Positions 32,003-42,176 of a stretch of DNA of 64,000 bases are shown here, one piece after another (within the stretch, counting starts at the first letter, position 1; every line of letters begins with the position of its first letter). Made by a program: the position numbers and the translations under genes. A model generated the notes under the pieces. It had not been told where the DNA came from. It made no database searches and saw only the letters and a list, made by a program, of their open reading frames with translations. Source of the stretch: Phytophthora colocasiae (taxonomy: Eukaryota; Oomycota; Peronosporomycetes; Peronosporales; Peronosporaceae); the NCBI GenBank assembly GCA_018806915.1, contig JAGKQI010000096.1, forward strand, positions 806,001 through 870,000. Direction: 5' to 3'.

Positions 32003-33103
32003 TCAAGACTCGTTCAACAAGTCCTCGATAAAGTAACGTACATGTTCGAGAGTAGTTCGACGCTCTTGAGTATGAGCGAGTCGGTCCTGCAGATGTGCCA
32101 CTTGGCCCCGAGCAAGCTCCAGCTGAACCAGAAGGGCTTGTTTGTCTGCTTCATGCTGCTGGTTGCGGGCCTCGAACTGTGTGATCTTTGCGGCGCTTTC
32201 ACGTGCTGCATCCGAGTAAATTGCCTGTGAGAGTGCAGCTTCGGAACCAACCAGTTGCCGCTCATATCGCGCACAAATTGCTTCAAGTTGCAGCACTCGT
32301 TGGTGACCAACAGTGGCGAGTGCCTGAGTCTCAAAAATCGAGCCGGAAGCCCTCGCAGTTGGAGAAGTTACACGTTCCAAGTCCAATAGCGTCTGCTCTT
32401 CCACACTGACGATCGAGTGCTCTGGGCCATCAGCCCCATTGGTTTCTTGGATCTCTTCCTCTCTCATACAGAGCCCAGTGAGAGCTTCAACTAGCCTAAG
32501 AAATTGTTGCTGTGCGTCTATAACCTGGCGACGGTATTTTTCCAATTCCGCGAAGACTCGGTCCTGAACACATTGAGCTCGAGCTTGCTCACACTGGAGG
32601 CGTTGCACTTGTTGCTCGCTTTTGCCAACATTTGAGCTCAATTGAACTACGTGCTCTAGAATTTGCGACTTTTTTAAAAGTTTGAAGTACGTTTCTCCGC
32701 TCATTGTTGCCACATGAGGACTTGCACCAGAAGTTGGTGTACTCCTTGCAGAATTTGATTCTGTGGTCCTCGATGCGACTGCGTCAGAGGTCATTGGAGA
32801 CGTGCAATCAGGGTCAGCGCAGTATTTGTATCCTCGGGATCGAGATGTCGGAGTTTGAGTACTTGTCGGTGCGAATATCTTCTGTTTAGTACCATTCGCA
32901 GTTGCAGAAGATGGCGCTGGTGGGATTCCTGGAGAAGAGAGCGAACATGTTGGAGTTGAAGAAAGAGAGCGTGATTTCAGGAGTTTCTTGGCGATGGCGT
33001 GGGGATACACTGCTGCGTTTGTTTGCTTCGCTTTGGGCTCCTGCTGTGAAAGCTTCGTAATGATTGTAAGCGGTGGGTGACTTGTTCGCGCTTGGCTGTC
33101 CAT
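32003..33103 (-). CDS. Coiled-coil hypothetical protein, 366 aa
   Basis: A single exon starts at ATG 33103 (MDSQARTSH). The first 120 residues are Ser/Thr/Pro-rich and probably disordered. From about residue 130 to the end there is almost continuous heptad-type sequence (for example QQVQRLQCEQARAQCVQDRV, then KQALLVQLELARGQVAHLQD), indicating an elongated coiled-coil rod. No catalytic domain is visible. A centrosomal, flagellar or Golgi structural role would fit but cannot be shown. The start codon lies 80 bp downstream of the photolyase stop codon, in the same direction. Confidence 0.7.
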   Translation of the reverse strand: MDSQARTSHPPLTIITKLSQQEPKAKQTNAAVYPHAIAKKLLKSRSLSSTPTCSLSSPGIPPAPSSATANGTKQKIFAPTSTQTPTSRSRGYKYCADPDCTSPMTSDAVASRTTESNSARSTPTSGASPHVATMSGETYFKLLKKSQILEHVVQLSSNVGKSEQQVQRLQCEQARAQCVQDRVFAELEKYRRQVIDAQQQFLRLVEALTGLCMREEEIQETNGADGPEHSIVSVEEQTLLDLERVTSPTARASGSIFETQALATVGHQRVLQLEAICARYERQLVGSEAALSQAIYSDAARESAAKITQFEARNQQHEADKQALLVQLELARGQVAHLQDRLAHTQERRTTLEHVRYFIEDLLNES

Positions 33104-33183
33104 TGTTGCTGAATGTCTTTGACGCAATAATACGATAAAAATACTGGAGTGAATTAGCAAGTGTCGGGTATTATTACGCAGCT

Positions 33184-34929
33184 TCAGTTCTCTTTCTCGT
33201 GTTGTAGTTTCTTTTTCTTTGCAGGAGTCCCGCTTTTCCCAGGTGCTGGTCTCGTAGCAGCTTTCTTATGACCAGTCTTCGGTTCAATCGGCAACTCCAG
33301 CTCTTCATCTCCATCAACCTTCGTAGCCTTGGTTGCTAGTCGCCCAACCTTTAGCACGTATGCATCCATCTTGAACTTGCGCTTGAGCCCAGCCTCATTC
33401 ATGTAGCGAACTTTGCCGAAAATCGGCCTCTCCTTCCAGCCTTGATCGTGCTTCCCGAAGGTCCAAGCCACTCCAGCGTACGAGTTCGGATCGGGTGCAT
33501 CTAGCGCGTATTTGTTGTTAAGCACCAATGCTGCGTTGAAACCTTCCTCGGGAGTCCGTGTCCATTCCAAAAGCTTCTTGCCCCAGTACATCCGCATATA
33601 CCCGTGCATCTTGCCCGTGGCCACTAGCTCTCGTTGTGCAGCATTCCAGAACTTGTCACCCGTTTGGAAAGATTCGAGCTTTTCACGGGAGTAAAGAATA
33701 TCGCGTTTGTCCTCAGCGTGCTCTTGTAGAGTGATCTGCGCGTAGTTGGGAAGGCACCGCATCGAGTCGTAGTTCGCTTGATTGTAGACCACCAAGTTCA
33801 CCGACAGTTCACGACGTACGATGAGTTCCTCCAGGAATGAAGCTAGACCTTCCTTTGCTCTTGCCACGCCCTTCAGTTTGTGTGCAGCCAGCACAATCCG
33901 CACAACGCAGATGTGTCCGTAGCGTAGATAGAGACTCAAGTCGCTACCAGCGTCCAGACTCGGCTCGTTACGCTCGGTCGCGTAGCTTGCGAGCTTATCT
34001 GGGGTGAGGAACTTTTTCGCGCAAGCTGAAGCTGCAGCTTCTCCTCCTTTGAAGTGCCAGCTCACATTCTTCACACTGCGGTCGATATCCAGCAGCTCCA
34101 ACGTTCGAGCAACAGCCTCTGCACTCGTCACATCCAGAGGCTTTAACTGATTAGGGTGATCAAGCACACCCACTAGCGACTTTCCTTCCGTTCGGAATGC
34201 CTGCTCTAAAGCAAAACTCTCCAAAGGAACGACATAGCGCTCCAGGTGTTTCGTGATCCGAGGACGGATCGTGCGAGCCGCATATTCTTCCTTATCTGTG
34301 ACGACAGCAGCAGGCACCACAACGTCTCCTTCAACCTGAACAATTCCGAAGGTAGATCGAGATGTATCAGCATCTCCTTCATCCTCGATCGACGAAACAA
34401 GCTGATCCAGTGCAGAACGCCACGGACGCAAATATGGACGGTCCGTCACCACCAAAGCGGCTTTGCGTGCACAAAACCCCAACAGCTCATTGCGCGTAGG
34501 ACGCTCGTTTGTCTTGTGTTGGTGGTGGAAGACGTCAAAGCTCACCCCTCGACCAGCGAGTCGCTGGTAGGCATCAGACAGACCCTCCAACGCAAACAAA
34601 GCATGACGTTCTGTGACAAACGCATGAGCATTGGCATCTTGCACGGCTTCAGCTTTCCATTCGTCGTCTTCATCGGCCTCCAGTGGAGGGACCACCGACC
34701 GGTCCGGTAAAAGATACACAACGTGAAGAGGCAACTGGAGCTCGTTGGCAGCCGCCACCGCGTACTCGAGCGCATAGTTGTGTTTGGCACGCACGGATGT
34801 CTGCATCCAGTAGAGTAGGTAACTGCCCTCGGGCTGTGACGTTGCACCTTCATATAGCCACTGGATGCGCTCGCGATGCAGACCACTAGGTAGCTTGAGC
34901 TTCTCCAATGCACGACGCACGCTCACCAT
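33184..34929 (-). CDS. PHR2: Class II CPD DNA photolyase
   Basis: The enzyme uses FAD and light to split cyclobutane pyrimidine dimers. The 581-aa frame starts at ATG 34929 (MVSVRRALEKLK). The N-terminal Rossmann-type domain opens with YLLYWMQTSVRAKHNYALEY, which is characteristic of class II photolyases. The FAD-binding domain contains SLYLRYGHI, then EELIVRRELSVNLVVYN and KMHGYMRMYWGKKLLEWT. The class II C-terminal signature NNKYALDAPDPNSYAG and WKERPIFGKVRYM is intact. The tail is Lys-rich (KKKK near the end), consistent with nuclear import. Length is slightly above the usual 450-560 residues because of the tail. Cryptochrome is unlikely since this is the class II branch. Confidence 0.93.
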   Translation of the reverse strand: MVSVRRALEKLKLPSGLHRERIQWLYEGATSQPEGSYLLYWMQTSVRAKHNYALEYAVAAANELQLPLHVVYLLPDRSVVPPLEADEDDEWKAEAVQDANAHAFVTERHALFALEGLSDAYQRLAGRGVSFDVFHHQHKTNERPTRNELLGFCARKAALVVTDRPYLRPWRSALDQLVSSIEDEGDADTSRSTFGIVQVEGDVVVPAAVVTDKEEYAARTIRPRITKHLERYVVPLESFALEQAFRTEGKSLVGVLDHPNQLKPLDVTSAEAVARTLELLDIDRSVKNVSWHFKGGEAAASACAKKFLTPDKLASYATERNEPSLDAGSDLSLYLRYGHICVVRIVLAAHKLKGVARAKEGLASFLEELIVRRELSVNLVVYNQANYDSMRCLPNYAQITLQEHAEDKRDILYSREKLESFQTGDKFWNAAQRELVATGKMHGYMRMYWGKKLLEWTRTPEEGFNAALVLNNKYALDAPDPNSYAGVAWTFGKHDQGWKERPIFGKVRYMNEAGLKRKFKMDAYVLKVGRLATKATKVDGDEELELPIEPKTGHKKAATRPAPGKSGTPAKKKKLQHEKEN

Positions 34930-35274
34930 GATGTTAGCTTGGAATGAGTGAGAATGACCACGCAACCACCAACTGGAGGCCGAACACGACCGTCGACTTG
35001 GGACGGTACAGAAACAGATACTGGTAGATAAAGCTCACCAAGCCCGGCCGTGCCATTCTGCTGGACATGAGGCTGTTTGAAGAGTGCATGATTCCTTGTT
35101 ATTATCCACATGAGTTCCTTTCATCCTAATCTAATGTCAATACACGCAACAAGCAAGGTCAGGGGATCAGTACCAGACATTTTCTGCCAGACATCCCTTA
35201 CGCAGTTATACCATCGTCTGGGCAGCGTTGTCTTCTGCTTGATGCTCCTGAAGTTTGACGGGAGTTTTCATCTT
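34930..35274. other. Intergenic region upstream of the photolyase
   Basis: It lies between the stop codon of the RING-CH gene and the start of the photolyase, both on the minus strand. It should hold the photolyase promoter; no light-response element could be identified by eye. Confidence 0.35.
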
Positions 35275-38200
35275 CTACCGTGCCATGTCTTGCAGCTGGC
35301 GGCCGATCAAATAGCGCTCGTTGCGGATCGACTCGCTCAGGTTCGTTAACCACCGGGTCACGTGTGAGTGCGAGCGAACCAGCACGAACACGGTGCCGAC
35401 CCAGAACGCGCACATCGCGAAAGCGGTTTTCTCGAAATTTGCCTTTTCGGACGAAAAGACCAGCAAAACCACGGAGGACAAGAGCCATGGCATCACGAGC
35501 ATTCCCAAAAGGAAGCCTGTGATGGGTCGTAGCACATTATCCTGGAAGAACTCCACGTCGAAACACTTGTCTCGGATGTTATCTCGGCGAAGCCGAACAG
35601 CCTCACTTTCGTGTACCGTCACGTTGAATTGGAGTTGACGATACGCCTTGCGGAAACAGGCAATGAAATCCACCGGCTCTGCGACAGCAGCAGCAACACC
35701 GGCGCCCTCCTCACGTAGTAGTCGTTCCTCTTCTTCTTCCAACTCTTCATCATCAAGGTCATCCTCGAACAGTTCGTCTTCGTTGTCCACGTCCAGGAAG
35801 CCATCTTCGTCGGCATCCAATGCGTCTAGTGCTGCTTGTCGCTCGTTGCGACGTCTGTTGTTGCGCTTTGCTCGGAAGCAGCAAACAAGCCACGCAAACA
35901 GATTGAACACCAAGTAGCCCATTAGGAAACTTTCCAGAGCTGTGGCATTTGCGCTTGCCACGCAGGACGAAATCAATTGACCCAGTAGGAACGGGCACAC
36001 AAACGCCCAACCCACCACACAAGTCACAGCATTTGCTGGTGTCATGTTACGGACTGAGTACCCGCGCTGAACCAAATTCGGATCCACACGATCTTCCGTA
36101 AGCATCAGAATGTTCAAAGCGTGGACGCTGTTGACAAAGTACCAGACGATCTGGACGCCAGCAGCCATTACCAGGGGATCATGAGTGATTCCAGACATAC
36201 GCTCGAAAGGACCCATGCATACCCGACCGATAAACAGCGAGCCAAACAAGAACGTTCCAATCACCACGATACAAACCGCCCAGGTGAAAATCGCTAACCC
36301 AGAAAGTCGGACCCAAAGGTGAGACGGTCTCTCTCTTGGAAGCAGCGGGTACTCCACAGGCTGAGGGTCATCCAAACCATCCTCAGGCCACGGGAGATAA
36401 CGGTGGCCATCCACGCGCAACTCCTCAGGTGGTAGCTGTGCACGAGGGTGGAAGTGGAGAGGAGGTGGCGGAAGCACAACAACCTTCGACTTCCGCTGTC
36501 CATTCACTACGACCTCCACCTCTGTCTGCGGTAGTAGGAATCCCGTCAGGCCCAAACAGTCGCTTGCAAACATAATCCCGAGGTGTTGGAACTTGCCAAT
36601 GTCGTTCTTTGCATGCTCCAAAACGCTAAGCACCACGAGGTGGACTACAAGAAGTTCCAGTGGCACTTGAATCTCAGGACTGAAGTGCTGGAAACGAAGA
36701 GTCAGGGGGAAAAATGATGGCGCCAAATAGTTTGCGATACGCACTGGAGCATGCACGAGGACCAGTAAGAGCGCAGCATAAATGGCAAGTGACAGTAGCA
36801 TGCGACGAGCGTGCTTCATGCACTTCTCACTCAGTAGCGTACGTAGCAGATCTGGGTGGTCTTCCTGCGGTCGAATCACCTTGGCCAGGATGTCTGGGTG
36901 GGCTACTTCACGCATTTGTAAGACAGAAACTGTCACGAAAAGCATGAAGGTGATGCCCAGAACCCAGTGCACCATCAATGAGCAGATCATGTTCTGCATG
37001 CAGAAAGCGATGCGGTCTTGGCTAGTCACCATAAACAAGTGGAGCGTCGCGAAGTCGATGCACAAGCCCAAGATAATGGGCAGAATCACCATTTTCAGTA
37101 GCAGTAGCGTCGAAACCTTCACGATAGCAGTTAGGCAACGCAGAGCCCACAGGAGACCGTCCATCAGAGGACGGTGGATGTACGAAGAAGCAGTCCTGAC
37201 CATGAATCTCCACAACACGATCGTCATGCAAATGGACAAGTAGCCCATCGTACACGTGCAGATATCCACAAGCTGCAGGCAATCACCATTCTCCTTGGCT
37301 GTCTCGATCGACTGAAGAAGAGTCTTTACAATGAAAGTACCAGTAGACAACTCCTGATCACCGGCAGACTCCAGCACAACATTGGATGCAAAAGCCGCGG
37401 AGGCCATTGGCAATGAGGCAACAATTCTAGCACCAGCAGACAACAACGTGCTACCGAGGGTATACGGGATGAACGCGAACAAACCGAGGTAGGCGCCATT
37501 GAACGCCAGCAGCCATGACACATTCCGGAACAGTACCAAAAAATCCCCACGCAGTCCCAGCAGCTCGTCCATTGCAATGTTGATCTCCATATGCTCGAAG
37601 TCATCTTCCCACTCGCGTTGGTTCATGTTCGGCGGTGGATCCACTCGGTTACGCGCGCCTCTTGGTGCAGCTCCAGCAGGATTCCGCTCTTCTTCCACCG
37701 GCGCAGCATCACGCAGACGTCGTCGTTGTCGAAGTTCGTGCTGTGGCTCGGGAACAGGGTCCACGTCTTCAACAGGAGGCGCCAGCCCGAACTCTTGGTG
37801 CTGGATAAAAGCATCAGCGAACGGCTCCTCCCGATTCTGCTCTCCCCACTCTTCGTCCGACGAGTCATCGTCCGATTCACCGTTATCCAAGTTTCCCAGT
37901 CTCCTAGGACCTTCAAACAGCCTAGGTTCAGCTTCCTGATCATTGTCGGCAGCCCCTTCAACGTGGTTTCCCTCTCCGAACTGTGCGCGAGGTCTACGTT
38001 GCACCGCATCGTGGCGGTGATGATGGTGGTGCACTTCCTCAGCCGCTATCTCCTCTTCAATGTGGTCCAAGTGGAATCTTAAAAAGTCCGCAAAGGACAT
38101 TAAAGCCAGGAAGGAGAACACGATGCACACGATGAGAATCACGCCCGAAAAGATGTCTGCGATGATATGTGGCGCATCGAAGCGCTCCGAGAAGTTGACG

Positions 38201-38652
38201 TTCACCATGGCTGAAGCACGTAGCAGCCACATGCGGTAGAGCCAGCTAGTACACCAGGGTGCCACAGCCAACCACAGCACGAGTACGAGAGCAGCTCGTA
38301 AGGCAAACGGGAGCCACTTCAGTAGCACAACCCGCAATCCGGTGGTCAGTAGCTCCGTCCAAGGCAGCACATCAGGCGCGTCGGCGTCGTACAGCGGTGT
38401 GAAAGTAAATTCATGGCCGCACAACTCGCAGAAGCTCTTGCCTGAGTGCTCCAGCCACTGCTCCAGACAGTCCGAATGAGTGAATCGAATGCTACCGCTG
38501 CATTTGCATGGAGCGAAGAGACGGCGGCCAGGCTCCGCTTCGCCTCTGCACACGCGGCACTCGGCCTCCTCCTCCTCTTCGTAGTCCGTGGTAGTTGGAG
38601 ATAGAGGCGCGACGTCCTCTTGCGCGTCAGGCACAGGCCGGAGATCCACCAT
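35275..38652 (-). CDS. RING-CH multi-membrane-span E3 ubiquitin ligase (MARCH6/Doa10 type)
   Basis: A single exon of 1,125 aa starts at ATG 38652. Residues 32-80 form a RING-CH finger of C4HC3 order (CRVC, CKCSGSIRFTH, DCLEQWL, CELCGHEF). The rest alternates hydrophobic segments, roughly a dozen or more, with acidic loops. Examples are LVLVLWLAVAPW at about 125, LIVCIVFSFLALMSF at about 180, and several between 380 and 1125. An acidic Arg/Glu-rich loop lies at 215-340 and another at about 945-1000 (EDELFEDDLDDEELEEEEER). N-terminal RING-CH plus many membrane spans defines Doa10/MARCH6, an ER-membrane E3 in ERAD and sterol-related degradation. It is somewhat longer than human MARCH6. The absence of introns over 3.4 kb is common in oomycetes. 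Confidence 0.88.
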   Translation of the reverse strand: MVDLRPVPDAQEDVAPLSPTTTDYEEEEEAECRVCRGEAEPGRRLFAPCKCSGSIRFTHSDCLEQWLEHSGKSFCELCGHEFTFTPLYDADAPDVLPWTELLTTGLRVVLLKWLPFALRAALVLVLWLAVAPWCTSWLYRMWLLRASAMVNVNFSERFDAPHIIADIFSGVILIVCIVFSFLALMSFADFLRFHLDHIEEEIAAEEVHHHHHRHDAVQRRPRAQFGEGNHVEGAADNDQEAEPRLFEGPRRLGNLDNGESDDDSSDEEWGEQNREEPFADAFIQHQEFGLAPPVEDVDPVPEPQHELRQRRRLRDAAPVEEERNPAGAAPRGARNRVDPPPNMNQREWEDDFEHMEINIAMDELLGLRGDFLVLFRNVSWLLAFNGAYLGLFAFIPYTLGSTLLSAGARIVASLPMASAAFASNVVLESAGDQELSTGTFIVKTLLQSIETAKENGDCLQLVDICTCTMGYLSICMTIVLWRFMVRTASSYIHRPLMDGLLWALRCLTAIVKVSTLLLLKMVILPIILGLCIDFATLHLFMVTSQDRIAFCMQNMICSLMVHWVLGITFMLFVTVSVLQMREVAHPDILAKVIRPQEDHPDLLRTLLSEKCMKHARRMLLSLAIYAALLLVLVHAPVRIANYLAPSFFPLTLRFQHFSPEIQVPLELLVVHLVVLSVLEHAKNDIGKFQHLGIMFASDCLGLTGFLLPQTEVEVVVNGQRKSKVVVLPPPPLHFHPRAQLPPEELRVDGHRYLPWPEDGLDDPQPVEYPLLPRERPSHLWVRLSGLAIFTWAVCIVVIGTFLFGSLFIGRVCMGPFERMSGITHDPLVMAAGVQIVWYFVNSVHALNILMLTEDRVDPNLVQRGYSVRNMTPANAVTCVVGWAFVCPFLLGQLISSCVASANATALESFLMGYLVFNLFAWLVCCFRAKRNNRRRNERQAALDALDADEDGFLDVDNEDELFEDDLDDEELEEEEERLLREEGAGVAAAVAEPVDFIACFRKAYRQLQFNVTVHESEAVRLRRDNIRDKCFDVEFFQDNVLRPITGFLLGMLVMPWLLSSVVLLVFSSEKANFEKTAFAMCAFWVGTVFVLVRSHSHVTRWLTNLSESIRNERYLIGRQLQDMAR

Positions 38653-39244
38653 GGCAGCCTGAACGGAGCTCGTGAGGAAACGACAAAATGGGGTTCGGGC
38701 GACAGGGTGTCACTTGGTGGAAAGAGTGAGCAATACAAAAAGCAAGTGAGCTCTATCGTTCCTTTTTGACCAATAGGACGTCTGTCACAGTAGACACCCG
38801 TGAAGGGTCCACTAATAGGGGGTTGAGTCCACTAATAGGGAAAAGGGAGTGCCAACTCTCTCCACAATGCGTTTTCTAAGCCGAAGCTTGGTACGAGCAG
38901 GTAAGACCATTTGATGCAGCTCATGCCTTATTCAGGACGACAGCGTGTGTGTACGGCGCACAACCAACGCTGCCAGGGGGTTCGTTGGCAGGATGTAGCC
39001 ATCTGGGCGATCGTGCGACATTCGCGGCACATTTCTGTGCATGATGATGTAAAATTTCCAGTGTGATTTTTTGGGTCGGAATCCAACGCGAAATATTCGC
39101 TTGGGAGATTTATGCTTAGAAAGCAATCAAATATTTCACTTCAGTGACAGACAGATAGTGACATGGCTGACTCCACGTGGCACCGACGACTCGGTAAAGT
39201 CGCCAAAGCCACTCTGGAATTCGTCTGCAAGTTGCCCAAGCGCC
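38653..39244. promoter_or_regulatory. Divergent intergenic region with a 14-bp direct repeat
   Basis: It separates the divergent RING-CH and signal peptide peptidase genes. GTCCACTAATAGGG occurs at 38807-38820 and again at 38827-38840 (period 20). An ATG at 39163 opens an overlapping frame in another phase that is not the peptidase. Confidence 0.4.
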
Positions 39245-40366
39245 ATGATCGACTCCGTCCAGAGCGGCTGCTATGTGGCGCTTATCTCGCTGATGCTGGC
39301 CTCCAACTTTGTCATCATCCCTGTGCCCGTGCAACTCATCACGTCGGCTACTACCATCGTCTACATTGGCTCGACGCTATCTCTAAAGCTCAAGCATGCG
39401 CGCGAGGCTAGTGGCGAGAAGAACGAGGAGGTGATGAAGGCTGAAGATGCCTACATGTTCCCTCTACTGGGCTCTGGTGTGCTGCTGGGCCTGTACATTC
39501 TCTTCAAGGTGTTTGACAAGGACCTCGTGAACCTGCTGCTCACTTCGTACTTCGCTCTTATCGGCGCCTACAGTCTTACAGAGGCCTTTAGCCCTTTGAT
39601 GTCCAAGCTACTGTTTAAGGGTAACCCAAAGGTCTACACGCACAACATGAAGGTGCCATTTTACGGAGTCTACAAGCTGGAGCTGTCTACGGCCTGGATG
39701 CTCACATTCGTGTTCGCTGCGGCCTTTGCCGCCGCTTGGTTCCAGACGAAGCACTACCTGCTCAACAACATTTTCGGGATCTCTCTGTCCATCAAGGGCA
39801 TTGAATCGCTGTCGCTTGGAAGTTTTAAGGTGGGCGCCATTTTGCTCTGCGGCCTTTTCTTCTACGACATCTTCTGGGTTTTCGGCACGGACGTCATGGT
39901 CACAGTGGCCACGTCTTTCGACGCCCCCATCAAGCTTATTTTCCCGCGTGAATTCGCGACGGAAACGGAGAAGCAGAAGAACTCGATCCTCGGGCTCGGC
40001 GACATTGTTATTCCAGGCATCTTCGTTGCGCTGCTGCTGCGCTACGACGCGCACCGCGCCAAGGTGACCAGCAGTGACCAGTCGTTCCCCAAGCCGTTCT
40101 TTCACGTGAATCTTTTATTTTACGTCCTAGGCCTGGTGGCCACTGTGTCAGTCATGTTTATCTTCAATGCTGCGCAACCGGCGCTGCTCTACCTGGTGCC
40201 AGCGTGTCTGGGCTCGGCGCTGGTGACAGCACTCGTCCGAGGTGAATTCAAGGAGCTGTTCGAGTACTCGGAGGAAGAAGAGGAGGAGGATAGCGATAGC
40301 CAAGACGACAAGAAGGACGATGGCGACAAGAAGAAGAAGGCCGAGGAGGACAAGAAGTCTAAGTAG
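39245..40366 (+). CDS. SPP: Signal peptide peptidase (intramembrane aspartyl protease)
   Basis: The enzyme cleaves signal-peptide remnants within the ER membrane. The first in-frame ATG is at 39245 (MIDSVQSGCYVALIS), giving 373 aa. About nine hydrophobic segments are visible. The two catalytic aspartates lie in YDIFWVFGTD (about residue 210) and GLGD (about residue 250), and the PAL motif in QPALLYL (about residue 311). The C-terminal tail is acidic then Lys-rich and ends KKSK, which fits a KKxx ER-retrieval signal. No intron is needed. An N-terminal extension encoded by an unseen upstream exon is possible, because family members often have a longer lumenal N-terminus. Confidence 0.93.
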   Translation: MIDSVQSGCYVALISLMLASNFVIIPVPVQLITSATTIVYIGSTLSLKLKHAREASGEKNEEVMKAEDAYMFPLLGSGVLLGLYILFKVFDKDLVNLLLTSYFALIGAYSLTEAFSPLMSKLLFKGNPKVYTHNMKVPFYGVYKLELSTAWMLTFVFAAAFAAAWFQTKHYLLNNIFGISLSIKGIESLSLGSFKVGAILLCGLFFYDIFWVFGTDVMVTVATSFDAPIKLIFPREFATETEKQKNSILGLGDIVIPGIFVALLLRYDAHRAKVTSSDQSFPKPFFHVNLLFYVLGLVATVSVMFIFNAAQPALLYLVPACLGSALVTALVRGEFKELFEYSEEEEEEDSDSQDDKKDDGDKKKKAEEDKKSK

Positions 40367-40846
40367 TTGTCAGCCTTCGTATTTTCCCGTAACATTGGTA
40401 GAGCTATACTGGTGTACTTTGTTTCATTTCTTGTTTACAGCCATCTTCTCCCAAGTTATTCTAGACGGGTCTCACAAACTCAAGGGTAGCACATACGCGG
40501 CAGTAATTAAGACAAATATTCCTCCGAATTAGATGCTAATTGCTAGCATTTGTAAAACCGCATGCGTAAACGATGACGTAAAACGAAAGTTCAATGCCAG
40601 AAATATCTAGGATTCAGTAAGAAACAAAAAAATATTATATCCCTGAGTTCCTGGACTACATACAAGTTGATTTACTACCGAAACGACACTGTATATTTGA
40701 ATAGTTTGTGTAATATGATTTCTTTTCAGCAATTCCCTCGCTATTGGTACTCGGTATTGCTTTAACATCCACATGCGGCTTCACATCGCAATTTTGATCG
40801 AAGCGCATACGTCCTCTCGTGTATCTCCCCTTCTTGAATCAACAGA
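40367..40846. other. Intergenic, nothing recognised
   Basis: This AT-rich stretch lies between two plus-strand genes. It should contain the promoter of the dehydrogenase that follows. Confidence 0.35.
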
Positions 40847-41932
40847 ATGCTTCGCTTTGACGGACAAGTCGCTATCGTCACCGGATCCGGCGCTGGAATC
40901 GGCCGCTGCTATGCGCTTCTCTTCGCTGAGCGCGGCGCCAAAGTGTACGTTGGTTTTCCGTCCAGAGTCGTCGGAACGCTGCTGTTTACTTATCTTTGAT
41001 ATCTCTGTGGTAGTGTGGTGAATGACTTTAGCCGTGAGGCTGCAGACTCGGTGGTTCAGGAGATAAAAGCTAAGGGTACGTAGCCAGAATGTGAGTAAAA
41101 ATATATCTGTGCACAATTAAGCTAATTGTTTGTCTGTGTGGCAGGTGGTGTCGCGGTTGCCAACTACAACTCAGTGACGGACGGCGAGAAGGTAGTAGCT
41201 ACTGCCATCGACAACTTCGGCCGCGTGGATATTCTCGTCAACAACGCTGGCATCTTGCGCGATGTGACTTTCGCCAAGATGACCAAAGCCCAGTGGAACC
41301 AGGTCCTGGACGTGCACCTCCAAGGAAGTACGTATTTAATCTCTACCTATCCAATTAAGGTGATCATATACACTTACTAACCATTCCTGTATTGCCTGTG
41401 TACAGCGTTTGCGGTGACCCACGCGGCGTGGCCTCACATGCGCAAGCAGAAGTACGGCCGAGTGATCCTCATCACGTCGGTGAACGGCCTCTACGGCCAG
41501 TTCGGCCAGACCAACTACAGCTCAGTGAAGGCTGCTATGACTGGCTTCGGTAAGTCACTGGCTCAGGAAGGTGCTCGCTCGAACATCAAGGTGAACATCG
41601 TAGCCCCCGGTGCCGGCTCCAAGATGACGGAGACTGTCATGCCCGCGGACCTCGTGGCGAAGTGGAAGCCCGATTACGTCGCACCGACAATCGCCTTCCT
41701 GTGCCACGAGTCCGTGCCGTGTTCGGGCAAGATCTTCGAGAGCGGTGGCGGCTTCGTTGCGCAGGTCAAGTACGTGCGCAGCGCCGGCGTGTTCCTGGAC
41801 CTGGAGAAGGAGATCACTCCCGAAGCTGTGCAGGCCAAGTTCTCGCAGATCACGGACTTCAGCAACGCTACGGATCCGGATGATGATGAGGTTGCGCCCC
41901 AGCTGAAGCAGATCCTGAACGCGAAGCTCTAA
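40847..41932 (+). CDS. Peroxisomal (3R)-hydroxyacyl-CoA dehydrogenase-type SDR
   Basis: Four exons (40847-40944, 41014-41075, 41145-41327, 41406-41932) join in phase to 289 aa. The Rossmann motif TGSGAGIG is at residues 12-19. NNAG follows, then the catalytic Ser (ITSVNG) and Tyr-Lys pair (YSSVK). The run [21 protein letters not shown] matches the dehydrogenase domain of peroxisomal multifunctional enzyme type 2 (HSD17B4/Fox2), the third step of peroxisomal beta-oxidation. Here the domain is a stand-alone protein without hydratase or SCP2 parts. It ends NAKL, a PTS1-type peroxisomal signal, which supports the location. Other SDRs with broad specificity cannot be excluded. Confidence 0.85.
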
Positions 41933-42176
41933 GTCGATCGCTTGTGTTGACGCAGTGGTTGAAGTAACGACCACCGAATAGTTCGGTAGTCGATTGAAAC
42001 GAAATGAATGAATCGTTTGATGTGGTACACATGTACTATTCGAGTAACTGCTAAGTAACCAATATGTAACTGTTGAGTAGTTCAGAATTTTCCCAAAGAC
42101 GTAGCGACTCATTCAGCAAAAGAGACCGGAGAAGGTCGAGTGAAGCTGTCAAGGACTGAGCTAGAGAGCCAACGCC

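Noticed and set aside
39163..39411. Alternative start MADSTWHRRLG for signal peptide peptidase
   Set aside because: It is in a different phase from the protease and no splice pair rejoins it convincingly.
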